Below, piece by piece: positions 6,740 to 14,884 of a DNA stretch of 64,000 nt. The position numbers were made by a program, and so were the translations under genes. The stretch comes from Tumebacillus_A lipolyticus (GTDB lineage: Bacteria; Bacillota; Bacilli; Tumebacillales; Tumebacillaceae), in NCBI RefSeq assembly GCF_042682745.1, contig NZ_JBHUIO010000005.1, positions 1,116,001 to 1,180,000 of the forward strand. The letters run 5' to 3'. Numbering within the stretch: the first letter of the stretch is position 1; every line of letters starts with the position of its first letter. Under the pieces are notes generated by a model. It was not told the origin of the DNA, made no database searches, and saw nothing but the letters and a program-made list of their open reading frames with translations.

Positions 6740-7888
6740 ATGAAAACGATCATTCGCAAAGAGGTTCAATTGTTGTTAAAAGAGAAGGGCACCTTCTTCT
6801 GGCTGTTCCTGCTCCCGATCCTGTTTATTGTCATGTTCGCATCGATCTTTGGAAACATCGGGGGCAAGGACATCGCGATCCAATATTTTGACCAAGACAA
6901 AACGCAGGCATCCGAGCAGTTCCTCAACACGATCAAAAGCATAAAGGGGTTCGAGCTGAAAGCGGACGCCGACCTGACGCTCGACGAGCAGCTGCAAAAG
7001 ATCAAAGACGGCAAGCAATCCTCCCTGCTGGTCATTCCCAAAGGGTTCGAGGATGCGCTCAAGTCTGGCAGCGCCAAGGCGGACCTCGACCTCTACCATG
7101 ACGCCACCGCCGATCAGGAGGTCGCTCCGATCCAAGCGGTCCTGCAAAACATCGCCACCAACTACCGCGAGGGCAAGTTGAACAGCACCCTCAAAGCGCT
7201 GGGCAAAACGGAGGCGGAAGTTCAGCAGATCTTGACCCCGCCGGTCAATATCAACGACATCAAGGAGAACGCCTCCAAACTAGACATGGTTTCACAAGTC
7301 GTTCCCGGATATACGGTCATGTTCGTCTTCTTTATCATGATCTCGATGGTGCGCTCCTTCATCAAGGAAAAAGAGTCGGGCATGCTGGCCCGCCTGCGCT
7401 GCACGCCGCTCAAGCCGCTGTCCTATCTGATCGGCGAATGGATCTCCTTTATCCTGATCGCCCTGATCCAGTGCACCGTGCTGCTGGCGTTTGGGCATTT
7501 CGTCTATGACCTTCACCTGGGCGATGTGTTCGCAGTCGCGCTGATCGTGCTCAGCCTCGCGATCTGCGGCACAGGAATCGGGTTGGCGCTCTCCGTTTGG
7601 GTGCAAAGTGAAAACCAAGGTATCGCCTTCACCCAGATCTTCACCATGGGCGGTGCGATCGTCGGCGGGCTCTGGTTCCCCTTCGATCTGCTCCCTGACG
7701 CGGTTCAGATCGTCGGGCGCTTCACCCCGCAATATTGGGCACAGCACGGTCTGCAAGATGTGATGATTCGCAACGCGCATCTCGCCGACGTCTGGCCGAC
7801 GCTCTTGGTTCTGCTCGGCTTTGGGGCACTCGGCCTCGCCCTGGCGGTGACCCGCTTCAAAAAATTCATGCTCACCGCACATAATTGA
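6740..7888 (+). CDS. ABC-2 type exporter, permease
   Basis: A 382-residue membrane protein with the ABC-2 layout: one N-terminal membrane segment (about 18-38), a large extracellular loop (about 40-185), then five C-terminal segments starting near residue 192 (PGYTVMFVFFIMISMVRSF). The cytoplasmic KEKESGMLARLRCTPLKP turn is the typical coupling region of the YhfC/DrrB-like group. It lies 17 bases after the ATPase gene behind AGGAGGTGGAG and forms a two-gene operon with it. Confidence 0.92.
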   Translation: MKTIIRKEVQLLLKEKGTFFWLFLLPILFIVMFASIFGNIGGKDIAIQYFDQDKTQASEQFLNTIKSIKGFELKADADLTLDEQLQKIKDGKQSSLLVIPKGFEDALKSGSAKADLDLYHDATADQEVAPIQAVLQNIATNYREGKLNSTLKALGKTEAEVQQILTPPVNINDIKENASKLDMVSQVVPGYTVMFVFFIMISMVRSFIKEKESGMLARLRCTPLKPLSYLIGEWISFILIALIQCTVLLAFGHFVYDLHLGDVFAVALIVLSLAICGTGIGLALSVWVQSENQGIAFTQIFTMGGAIVGGLWFPFDLLPDAVQIVGRFTPQYWAQHGLQDVMIRNAHLADVWPTLLVLLGFGALGLALAVTRFKKFMLTAHN

Positions 7889-7916
7889 TGAGTACAGAAG
7901 CGAGTTGATAGAATAC

Positions 7917-8753
7917 ATGACACGAACAAAGCTTGTGATGATCGAAGGAATCATGGGATCGGGCAAGACATCCACCGCTCAGCACATCACCGATCGACTG
8001 CGCGCACAGGGCAGGACAACCGACCTGTTTCTCGAAGGTGACCTCGATCACCCGGCCGACTACGATCGGGTCGCCTGCTTGACCCACGATGCGTACCAAT
8101 CCCTGTGTGAACAGCATCCTGGCTGTGCGGCGGCGCTCCAACAGGCGGTGACGCGGGATGGTGACGACTGGCTCGTTCCTTATGGCAAGCTGGATCAGCA
8201 AATTCCACCCTCGCTCACTCACAAGCTTCAACAGTTTGACATCTATGATGGAATCGACCTCGTGAACCACAGCAGACTCCTGCAAGCAAGCTGGTCACAA
8301 TTTGCAGAGCGAGCGGTCGAACGAGATGTGACCACCGTCTTGGAGTGCTGTTTTCTGCAAAACCCGATGTGCGCCTTTCTCGCCAAACATGACGCGGGTA
8401 TAGAAGCGGCCGCACAACATGTGTTGCGCTTAGCGGAGCTGATCGGGCCTCTCCACCCGTTACTGTTCTATTATTATCAGCCTGATGTTCGCAAGACGGT
8501 CGAGCGAGTATGTGCAGAGCGTCCGAAAGCTTGGCTCGACTTTGTGATTCAGTATCATACAGAGCAAGAGTATGGGAAAGCGCATCGTTTGCACGGGTTT
8601 GACGGACTGATCGAATTTCTCCAAATGAGACAGGAAGTCGAGCTTGAGATCTGCAAACGACTCCCGTTTGAGACGGTGATCCTCGAAAACGACGACCATG
8701 ATTGGCCGCGACTCCTAGCGCTCGTCGACGCTGAGCTACAAGCGAGACTTTAA
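7917..8753 (+). CDS. P-loop NTPase, kinase-like, unknown substrate
   Basis: A 278-residue soluble protein. The N-terminal strand leads into a Walker A motif GIMGSGKTS (residues 10-18), followed by a thymidylate/nucleoside-kinase-like layout: DLFLEGDLDHPADYD as a possible acidic substrate site and VTTVLECCFLQNP as a Walker B-like strand. The gene starts about 30 bases after the ABC permease stop codon and could be the third gene of that transcript. ATG 7917 has only a weak ribosome binding site; TTG 7905 is an alternative. I recognise the P-loop fold but no specific family. Confidence 0.75.
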   Translation: MTRTKLVMIEGIMGSGKTSTAQHITDRLRAQGRTTDLFLEGDLDHPADYDRVACLTHDAYQSLCEQHPGCAAALQQAVTRDGDDWLVPYGKLDQQIPPSLTHKLQQFDIYDGIDLVNHSRLLQASWSQFAERAVERDVTTVLECCFLQNPMCAFLAKHDAGIEAAAQHVLRLAELIGPLHPLLFYYYQPDVRKTVERVCAERPKAWLDFVIQYHTEQEYGKAHRLHGFDGLIEFLQMRQEVELEICKRLPFETVILENDDHDWPRLLALVDAELQARL

Positions 8754-8822
8754 TCGACTCTGTTCAGGTGCTGTTCCGCCCGTACAATCCATGATGCAGG
8801 CATCACGAGGGCGACTTCACGA

Positions 8823-8872
8823 AAAAGGCTCAAAACTGAGACGCAGCCAAGCGTCAACGTTTTGAGCCTTTT
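8823..8872. terminator. Bidirectional terminator
   Basis: AAAAGGCTCAAAAC and GTTTTGAGCCTTTT form a perfect 14-bp stem, and an inner GACGC/GCGTC stem closes the loop. It ends both the P-loop gene and the convergent MFS gene. Confidence 0.85.
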
Positions 8873-8890
8873 GTTGGCAGAAGTTTTAGG

Positions 8891-10129
8891 TCAAGGCGAC
8901 TTGGCAGATGGTGCCTGCGTTTGTTCATAACTAATCCCACGTTGCATCTGATTCCGAAACAACACCGTTAACACGAACACGGTGAGCGCAAACAAACCAG
9001 CCCCCCGGTACATCCAGTCGATGTCATAAGAAGCCACAAGTCCCCCGACAACCATCCCCGTGATATAACAACTGGTGGTAAAGAGATTGAGCAGCCCGAA
9101 ATACCTGCCCAACAGCTCTTCCGGCACGATCATCTGAGCCAGCGTTGTGGCTACAAGGTTGGGGGTCGACTGCAGGACGCCGAAGAAAAAGAGGACGGCA
9201 AGCTGGAAGGGTGGTGGGACTAGCGTTAGCAAGATCAACATCGACCCGAGCCCAGCAAAGGCGGTGTAGGTCATCGTCTGATATGGATCAAATCTATGGA
9301 CAAACTTCGGAAAGATCGCGGTGGCGATGATCGTTCCGAGTGCGATCATTGCGTTGAGCAATCCGTAGGAAAACTCATCTCCCTGCAGAGATCTAGCGTT
9401 GTAAACAACTAACTGCGGCACGAACAAGCCCATCAAAAAGCTACCCAGCGTAAAGACGGCCAGCAGTTTCGGAACGGCTGGGATGCGCCGCACCTCCTTG
9501 ATCCCGATCAAGACATCTTGGAGAAGTGAAGTCTTCGCGGTGCGATCTACAAAAGAGTTCTGAGGAAGCGCCGACCCATTAGCGTGATAGACCACTCGCA
9601 GCAAGAACAGGGCGGAGATCAGAAACGTGGTCGCGTCAATAAAGAAGGGGATATGATACCCCAATGCCCCGACGATCAGACCGGCAGACATCGTTCCGAT
9701 GATCCGCACAAATCCGGAGATGCCAAAGCTCCAGCTGTTTACGACCGCCAGTTCATCGCGGTTGGCCACCTTGGTGATCACCTTCTGTTTTGCCGGTGCG
9801 AAGAAGCAACTGAACGATACCTGAACGAGCAAAGCGACATAGATCAGCCAAATGTTTGACGAGAAGAGAGGAATCGACGCCACGACACTTGCGCGAACCA
9901 GATCACAGACGACCATGATCTTCTTCGGCGAGTGTCGATCAGCAAAAGCGCCCCCGATCGTAGCAAACAGAATGATTGCAATATTTTCTGTGATCATGAT
10001 CATACTCACCAATACGGGACTCTCCGTCGCCTTGTAGATCAAGAGCATGATCGTCCCCGCTGTGATCCAATCCCCTACATCGGAGAAGAATTGGGACAGT
10101 AATAGATTTCGAATGTTTCTTTTTCCCAC
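8891..10129 (-). CDS. Major facilitator superfamily efflux transporter
   Basis: A 412-residue 12-segment membrane transporter. Features include the N-terminal FFSDVGDWITAGTIMLLIY segment, the A-like loop FADRHSPKKIMVV between segments 2 and 3, and a central hydrophilic loop near residues 185-210. This is the MFS_3/macrolide-efflux-like branch common in Bacillota. GTG 10129 is chosen because AAGGAGG stands 7 bases upstream; the frame continues 14 codons further without a site. The -10 TATAAT is at 10181-10176. An inverted repeat, ATCAAAAT/ATTTTGAT (10192-10219), upstream of it may be an operator. The substrate is unknown. Confidence 0.88.
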   Translation of the reverse strand: MGKRNIRNLLLSQFFSDVGDWITAGTIMLLIYKATESPVLVSMIMITENIAIILFATIGGAFADRHSPKKIMVVCDLVRASVVASIPLFSSNIWLIYVALLVQVSFSCFFAPAKQKVITKVANRDELAVVNSWSFGISGFVRIIGTMSAGLIVGALGYHIPFFIDATTFLISALFLLRVVYHANGSALPQNSFVDRTAKTSLLQDVLIGIKEVRRIPAVPKLLAVFTLGSFLMGLFVPQLVVYNARSLQGDEFSYGLLNAMIALGTIIATAIFPKFVHRFDPYQTMTYTAFAGLGSMLILLTLVPPPFQLAVLFFFGVLQSTPNLVATTLAQMIVPEELLGRYFGLLNLFTTSCYITGMVVGGLVASYDIDWMYRGAGLFALTVFVLTVLFRNQMQRGISYEQTQAPSAKSP

Positions 10130-10335
10130 AGGTACCCTCCTTGCTCGACAAAGAACTTGCAGCTCGCACAAGGTAATTATATCCTGTTTCGATCAAAATT
10201 TGGAAGTATTGATTTTGATAATGGAAACTGGGATTCATATCTTTTTACCCCAATTAGGCAAATGTTCCCCTAGCCCCTTCCGAATCACTCAGGATGCCGA
10301 CCACAACCCCTCGCCACCTCGCTCGTAAAAAGCAT

Positions 10336-10345
10336 GTGCTATAGT
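10336..10345 (+). promoter_or_regulatory. Extended -10 promoter of the DUF1284-CHY gene
   Basis: TGC-TATAGT (10337-10345) with no good -35, about 37 bases before the start codon. Confidence 0.4.
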
Positions 10346-10381
10346 AGAAACATCCTCTAAACAGCAAGGAGACGTTTGACG

Positions 10382-11110
10382 ATGCCAATCGCGTTGCGCG
10401 GGCATCATCTGCTCTGTCTGCTCGGGTATCGAGGGATGGGGTATTCGGATGCCTATGTGGACAATATGACTGAAGTGTATCGGACGTTGCTCGCCGATCC
10501 GCAGACCGAATGCGAGCTTGTGAAAGGCCCCGATCAGCTTTGCGCCTGCTTTCCCCCAGACGGCGATTATCACTGTGAAGATCGCACGGTGGCAGAGCGC
10601 GACGCGCTGATCCTTGAGCGCTTGGGCCTCGTCACCGGTCAGATCGTGACGTGGGCTGACATCCTAAACCGCGTCGCCACCTCGCTCCAACCTGACGATC
10701 TACTCCAGATCTGCTCGACCTGTCCGTGGCTTCCTTACGGGGTCTGTCAGGATGGTGTGCGTCGAGTGGTAGCGGGTGAGCCACTCCCGATCGTCCGGCC
10801 AAGCGTGTACGGTGTCGACGTCGATCAGCAGACCCGCTGCCAGCACTACCACTCCGAGCTGGACATCATCGCCTTAAAGTTCGGCTGCTGTGAGCGCTAT
10901 TATTCCTGCTATCAATGCCATCTGGAAACGGCGGACCACCCGCCAAAGCCCTGGCCGCAATCTCGGTTTGACGAAGCGGCAGTGCTGTGCGGCTCCTGTG
11001 GACATGAGTTGACCGTACATGAGTATAAAGAGTGCGATTCGAGATGCCCCGCCTGCAACGCATCGTTCAACCCAGGCTGCGCGGCTCACCATGCGCTCTA
11101 TTTCGAATAG
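10382..11110 (+). CDS. DUF1284 - CHY zinc finger fusion protein
   Basis: A 242-residue, cysteine-rich cytoplasmic protein. Residues 1-135 are DUF1284 (starts LRGHHLLCLLGYRGMGYS; cysteines include CSTCPWLPYGVC), a family expected to hold a metal or Fe-S cluster. From about residue 138 a CHY zinc finger follows (RCQHYHSELDIIALKF, CCERYYSCYQCH, CGSCGHEL, CPACNASFNPGC), with all the usual Cys/His pairs, expected to bind three zinc ions. These domains normally occur as separate proteins. ATG 10382 lies 9 bases after AAGGAG; TTG 10376 is too close. The function of both families is unknown. Confidence 0.9.
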   Translation: MPIALRGHHLLCLLGYRGMGYSDAYVDNMTEVYRTLLADPQTECELVKGPDQLCACFPPDGDYHCEDRTVAERDALILERLGLVTGQIVTWADILNRVATSLQPDDLLQICSTCPWLPYGVCQDGVRRVVAGEPLPIVRPSVYGVDVDQQTRCQHYHSELDIIALKFGCCERYYSCYQCHLETADHPPKPWPQSRFDEAAVLCGSCGHELTVHEYKECDSRCPACNASFNPGCAAHHALYFE

Positions 11111-11171
11111 TGAACCTGCTTCAGACAGCACGAGGCAGAAGCGATGATCATCGACCGTACCGCCCTCTCCT

Positions 11172-11205
11172 CCGCTCGGATGAAATTGTGATGACAACCG
11201 AGCGG
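11172..11205 (+). terminator. Possible terminator hairpin
   Basis: CCGCTCGG and CCGAGCGG form a perfect 8-bp stem, but the T-rich stretch (CTTTTCTT) begins 9 bases after the stem, so termination would be weak. The rest of 11111-11388 holds AT-rich sequence ahead of the chemoreceptor gene, with TTGACA at 11293, and no gene. Confidence 0.35.
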
Positions 11206-11388
11206 CGAGCAGGGCTTTTCTTATGCATGAAAGTTCGCGGAATCTCTGCTCACCTTTCATCCAGCTTCTATAATCATTCTTATCAAGCAATCTTGACAAC
11301 CTAATCATTTTTATTAAAAAATACCAATGTGTTATATTATTTCCATAAAGATATTGTCGATTGTATCGATTGTGGAAGGAGCATTTGA

Positions 11389-13065
11389 ATGAGACGAATC
11401 AGGCACAAGCTTCTATTATCCTTTATGATCATATTCTTGCTGATGATCAGCGTTGGCGTCACACTCTATGTCGAGCTGGAGTTCCGGACGGATGACGCGC
11501 TGCAAATGAAAAACAAAACGCTGATCACGGCGATCCAAGCGGACCAGATGAAACTTTCGGTCGTGCAGGTGCAGCAGTTCTTAACAGATGCGAGCGTCAC
11601 CAAAGATGTGACCGGATATGATGACGCGGCAGAATGGGCGCAAGAGTTTGAACAAGCGTTTGCCAAGATTGCTGAAGTCAATCCGGAAGACGATGCGAAC
11701 CTCCAGTCGATCAAGGCGAAGTTCGATTCCTATTACGAGTTGGGCCAAACGATGGCACATGCTTATATCGAGCAGGGAGCTGAGCAGGGCAACCAGATCA
11801 TGGAGTCATTCGATCAGATTGCCAAAAGCCTGAACAATGAGATCAACAAGTATCGGGATCGAGCATTGAGCAACCTTGAGAATTCGGTCGGGCAGTTAGA
11901 GCAGTCGATACAATTTATCCAGCGCTTGATGGTGATCTTGGCGATCGTCAGCTTCGCCCTCAGCATTGCGATCGCGTGGTTCGTATCGAAGTCGATCACC
12001 AAGCCGCTGACCAACCTGCTCCTGCGAGCACAGGAGATGGCAAAAGGCGATCTCTCCACCGAGATTCGCCAGATCTCACGGGACGAGACGGGGGAGCTGA
12101 CCCAAGCGGTGGAAGCGATGCGCAAACAGCTCCGCGAAATGCTCGCACACATTCGGTACACATCGGAGCATCTAGCCTCTTCCTCCGAAGAGCTTGCTGC
12201 CGGCGCTGAGCATGCGACGATCGCCACCCATCAGGTCGCAAGCAGAATGCAGGAGCTTTCCGAAGGCTCTCACGCTCAAGTGCAGGATACGGAGCGAAAC
12301 GCGAGCGCGATGGAGCAGATGGCTGTCGGCATCCAAGTGCTTTCCAATACGGCTCGCACCATGCACGACGCCGCAAAAGGTGCGGCAGCAGAAGCGGAAG
12401 AAGGCAGCCATGCGATGCGCAAAGTCATCGAGCAGATGGATGCGATGTCAGACTCTGTTCAAGTGACAGTCCAGGCGGTGAACCAGCTTGGCGAGCGTTC
12501 GCGAGAGATCGAGCAGTTCGTAAATGTGATCACGGCGATCTCCGAGCAGACCCACCTGCTCGCCTTAAACGCCGCGATCGAAGCGGCGAGGGCGGGTGAA
12601 AATGGTCGCGGGTTTGCCGTGGTTGCAGATGAAGTTCGCAAGCTGGCAGAGCAGTCCAAACAATCGGCAGACCTGATCATCGGCGTGGTGCAGATGATTC
12701 TCGGCGAGACTGACATCGCCGTGCATTCGATGGATCGAGTGGAGCAGGATGTAGCATCCGGCCTGACCGTGACGAAGAGCGCGCAGACCGCCTTCGAAAA
12801 GATTTTGCTCGCCGCACGCCTTGTGGCCGAACAGGTGCAAGCGGTGTCTGCAACTTCGAAACACCTGTCGGACGGGACGAAGCAAATCTCCGCTTCCGTA
12901 GAGGAGATCAGCGAGATCGCCAAGTCTTCCGCCGCCCAATCCGAGCAGGTGGCCGCGCTGTCGGAAGAGCAATTGGCCACGATGGAAGAGATGAAAGCTT
13001 CGACCGATGGACTGACGCGCATCGCCGAAGAGCTGAACGGCCATGCGCAAAAATTTACAGTGTGA
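11389..13065 (+). CDS. Methyl-accepting chemotaxis protein
   Basis: A 558-residue membrane receptor. TM1 spans about residues 8-28, the extracellular helical-bundle sensor (four-helix, TarH-like) 29-178, TM2 about 179-199, then HAMP (SKSITKPLTNLLLRAQEMAKGD) and a long coiled-coil signalling region with the conserved tip EQTHLLALNAAIEAARAGE. It would pass ligand binding to CheA/CheW at the cell pole. It is a single-gene unit: ATG 11389 after GGAAGGAGC, with a terminator at 13141. No chemotaxis kinase genes are in the window. The ligand is unknown. Confidence 0.95.
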   Translation: MRRIRHKLLLSFMIIFLLMISVGVTLYVELEFRTDDALQMKNKTLITAIQADQMKLSVVQVQQFLTDASVTKDVTGYDDAAEWAQEFEQAFAKIAEVNPEDDANLQSIKAKFDSYYELGQTMAHAYIEQGAEQGNQIMESFDQIAKSLNNEINKYRDRALSNLENSVGQLEQSIQFIQRLMVILAIVSFALSIAIAWFVSKSITKPLTNLLLRAQEMAKGDLSTEIRQISRDETGELTQAVEAMRKQLREMLAHIRYTSEHLASSSEELAAGAEHATIATHQVASRMQELSEGSHAQVQDTERNASAMEQMAVGIQVLSNTARTMHDAAKGAAAEAEEGSHAMRKVIEQMDAMSDSVQVTVQAVNQLGERSREIEQFVNVITAISEQTHLLALNAAIEAARAGENGRGFAVVADEVRKLAEQSKQSADLIIGVVQMILGETDIAVHSMDRVEQDVASGLTVTKSAQTAFEKILLAARLVAEQVQAVSATSKHLSDGTKQISASVEEISEIAKSSAAQSEQVAALSEEQLATMEEMKASTDGLTRIAEELNGHAQKFTV

Positions 13066-13140
13066 GCGAAACGCCGCAGTTTGTTCTGCCATCAGGTTGC
13101 ACGTGCAGCTCTTTGGAACTTGAGATCGGAAGTCGTGACG

Positions 13141-13176
13141 AAAAGACCGCAAGTGCAAATGCACCTGCGGTCTTTT
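13141..13176. terminator. Bidirectional terminator
   Basis: AAAAGACCGCA and TGCGGTCTTTT form an 11-bp stem with an inner AGTGC/GCACC hairpin. It serves the convergent chemoreceptor and bpsA genes. Confidence 0.85.
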
Positions 13177-13203
13177 GTTTGCCGATGTCTCGCCCGATCT
13201 CCC

Positions 13204-14418
13204 TCAACCTGCCGTAGCCTGATCGCTCCCATCGCCTTGCTCGCCTGCTGTCTGCACAGTCGTTTTGCTGACGAGCTGGAACGTATCGTTTTGGCAGGAG
13301 GGGCACCCCCGATTTTTCAAGTCTTCGATCGTGGGCACATCACCCTGAGCCCCAACATAGACCGCTTCCTCACACCGCATACAGCGATAGGTGCGCAACG
13401 TCCGTTTGACCTCGCCTGTATAGAGCGCATCTTCAAACGGCGCGATGATCGGAGGGGCGGTGAGCTCCGTCGTCTTCAAGACGATCATCTGACTTCTGTT
13501 GGCGATCATCTCCGCCCCTTCATACTCGTTAAAGCGCGGAATCGTGCTGCAGACAGTCAGCCCCATCCGCACAAACTCGCGCTGCATCGCCAGCATAAAC
13601 TCGGGCGATTTGTGGGCGAAAGACAGGAAGATCGGCGCCCCCTTCCGCCGCTTCAAGGCGTTGATCCCCCGCGAGACGAACAGGGTCATGCCTTGCAGCG
13701 TGTACGGCGGGTCGGTAAAAAAGCTGTCGTACTGCTCATGCATCTCTTCTGGCAGCGGCTGGCGCAAGTCCAGCTGACGACACCGGATCGGCAACCGCTC
13801 CCGGTCGGCGACTTGTCGAATGTAGCTGATAAACCGCGCGTCGAGATCGACCACATCGATCGCTGCTCTTCGATCGCTCCGCTTGGGAAAAAGCAGCTGG
13901 AGCAACAGGCTGAGCGACACGCTGACCAGATCATCATCGCCGACGCACAAGATCTGCTTGCCGATCAAAGCGTGGTGCTTCAAACAGAGGATGGCGCGGC
14001 GCAAGCTGGTCTCCGCCGTGCATTTCGATTGGTCGATCTGCACGTTCACCTGGGGGCGCGAGCGGAAGATCGCTTCGAGCTTTGCCAGCAGTTCTCCCAG
14101 TTCATCAGCCCAGTCCAGCTCCCCGCCGATCAGCCGTTGGTACAAATTTTTGTCGATCCCGCCATACCCAAGCTCCTTTTCGATCCACTCCGCACCTCGG
14201 TCGGTGCAGCGCACGCCGCGGCCCTGTTCCAAAGCGCCCGCTCTGATCAGCTCTTTTTTGATCGCGGTGGCCACCGGAATCGGCAACAGCGTTTTTCGCG
14301 CCAGCTCTTTGGTCGAGATTCCCGGTCGCAGATAGCATTCGATCAACAGTTGTTCGATCACCTGCGCTCCTTCTTGCAGCTTGACGTTTGCGTATGCTTC
14401 TTCGATTCTATCTTTCAA
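13204..14418 (-). CDS. bpsA: N4-bis(aminopropyl)spermidine synthase (branched polyamine synthase)
   Basis: A 404-residue cytoplasmic aminopropyltransferase (DUF43/BpsA family). It adds aminopropyl groups from decarboxylated S-adenosylmethionine to spermidine to give a quaternary branched polyamine. An N-terminal winged helix (ISTKELARKTLLPIP) is followed by the Rossmann core with GDDD (160-163) and DPPY (236-239), the two catalytic motifs of the family. A C-terminal zinc ribbon (YRCMRC and CPSC) precedes a polar tail. The start is TTG 14418 after AGAGGG. The longer open frame begins inside a terminator hairpin and is unlikely. A 380-base structured leader with two terminators precedes the gene. 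No speE or speD is nearby. Confidence 0.92.
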   Translation of the reverse strand: MKDRIEEAYANVKLQEGAQVIEQLLIECYLRPGISTKELARKTLLPIPVATAIKKELIRAGALEQGRGVRCTDRGAEWIEKELGYGGIDKNLYQRLIGGELDWADELGELLAKLEAIFRSRPQVNVQIDQSKCTAETSLRRAILCLKHHALIGKQILCVGDDDLVSVSLSLLLQLLFPKRSDRRAAIDVVDLDARFISYIRQVADRERLPIRCRQLDLRQPLPEEMHEQYDSFFTDPPYTLQGMTLFVSRGINALKRRKGAPIFLSFAHKSPEFMLAMQREFVRMGLTVCSTIPRFNEYEGAEMIANRSQMIVLKTTELTAPPIIAPFEDALYTGEVKRTLRTYRCMRCEEAVYVGAQGDVPTIEDLKNRGCPSCQNDTFQLVSKTTVQTAGEQGDGSDQATAG

Positions 14419-14451
14419 TGTGAACCCTCTTTTCTCCACGTTTTTTCCAAC

Positions 14452-14493
14452 AAAAAAAGGGCAGTAGATGAACATATCGTCCATCTACTGCCC
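14452..14493 (-). terminator. Second leader terminator in front of bpsA
   Basis: A perfect 12-bp stem (minus strand GGGCAGTAGATG, 14493-14482, with CATCTACTGCCC, 14470-14459) is followed by seven T, only 34 bases before the bpsA start codon. Its position makes it an attenuator for bpsA if transcription begins upstream. Confidence 0.8.
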
Positions 14494-14578
14494 CTTAAAG
14501 GGTCATCGCCTGCGAATTGCGCCTTGCCGGAACGTCAACAAACAGCAGGCCAAAAAAAGCCTGACAGGTCCGACAACA

Positions 14579-14606
14579 TAAAAAAACCGCGCATCAGAGC
14601 ACGGTT
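14579..14606 (-). terminator. First leader terminator in front of bpsA
   Basis: AACCGTGC and GCGCGGTT form a stem with one A-C mismatch, followed by seven T on the minus strand. It lies 33 bases after the closing stem of the structured element at 14639-14757. Confidence 0.7.
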
Positions 14607-14625
14607 CTCGCAGCCAACTGGATAC

Positions 14626-14757
14626 GGTCGATGTCTCATGTTCTTAACTAACTGCAGGTCACCCCGTTTTCGAGCATGAGCAAACAAACCACTTGAAATG
14701 TGGCTTTCGGTTCAAGCGAACGGAATCGACCTTATGCAATTTGATTAGTTAAGAACA
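14626..14757 (-). ncRNA. Candidate cis-regulatory RNA in the bpsA leader
   Basis: On the minus strand a perfect 13-bp stem (TGTTCTTAACTAA, 14757-14745, with its complement, 14651-14639) closes a 93-base domain. Inside, GGTC/GACC, CCGTT/AACGG and CTTGAA/TTCAAG can pair. After the closing stem, CATGAG (14640-14635) and ATCGACC (14632-14626) are exact complements of CTCATG (14680-14675) and GGTCGAT (14731-14725) inside the domain, so a second, mutually exclusive nested fold exists. Two terminators follow. This is the layout of a riboswitch-type attenuator. It matched none of the riboswitch consensus patterns I could recall (SAM, TPP, lysine, cobalamin, M-box, ydaO, glmS, guanidine). No target-site duplication flanks the repeats, which argues against a MITE. 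Confidence 0.55.
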
Positions 14758-14801
14758 AACGCGGACATCCACACAGCCCCTATCGTTTTCGTTGCTTCCA
14801 T

Positions 14802-14830
14802 TCTATAACAACCGCCTCAATCGATCAAGG
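14802..14830 (-). promoter_or_regulatory. Candidate promoter of the bpsA leader transcript
   Basis: Minus strand: TATAGA at 14807-14802 with TTGATC (15-base spacer) or CCTTGA (17-base spacer) upstream. Transcription would start near 14795, some 40 bases before the structured element. Confidence 0.4.
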
Positions 14831-14884
14831 TTCACCTTCCGCATGAGGAACGTCTGTCTACCCTTGGGTCGCCAACTGCTCTCT

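Noticed and set aside
11340..11388. SigD-type promoter in front of the chemoreceptor gene (TAAA and TCGAT boxes)
   Set aside because: The second box matches poorly and the first is one of several AT-rich matches; not strong enough to annotate.
13081..14679. 532-codon open frame on the plus strand opposite bpsA
   Set aside because: Antisense to a well-recognised enzyme and low in protein-like features; a by-product of high GC codon use.
14639..14757. MITE or insertion-sequence remnant with 13-bp terminal inverted repeats
   Set aside because: No flanking target duplication and no second copy in the window. The alternative pairings and two downstream terminators fit a leader RNA better, although a mobile origin cannot be excluded.
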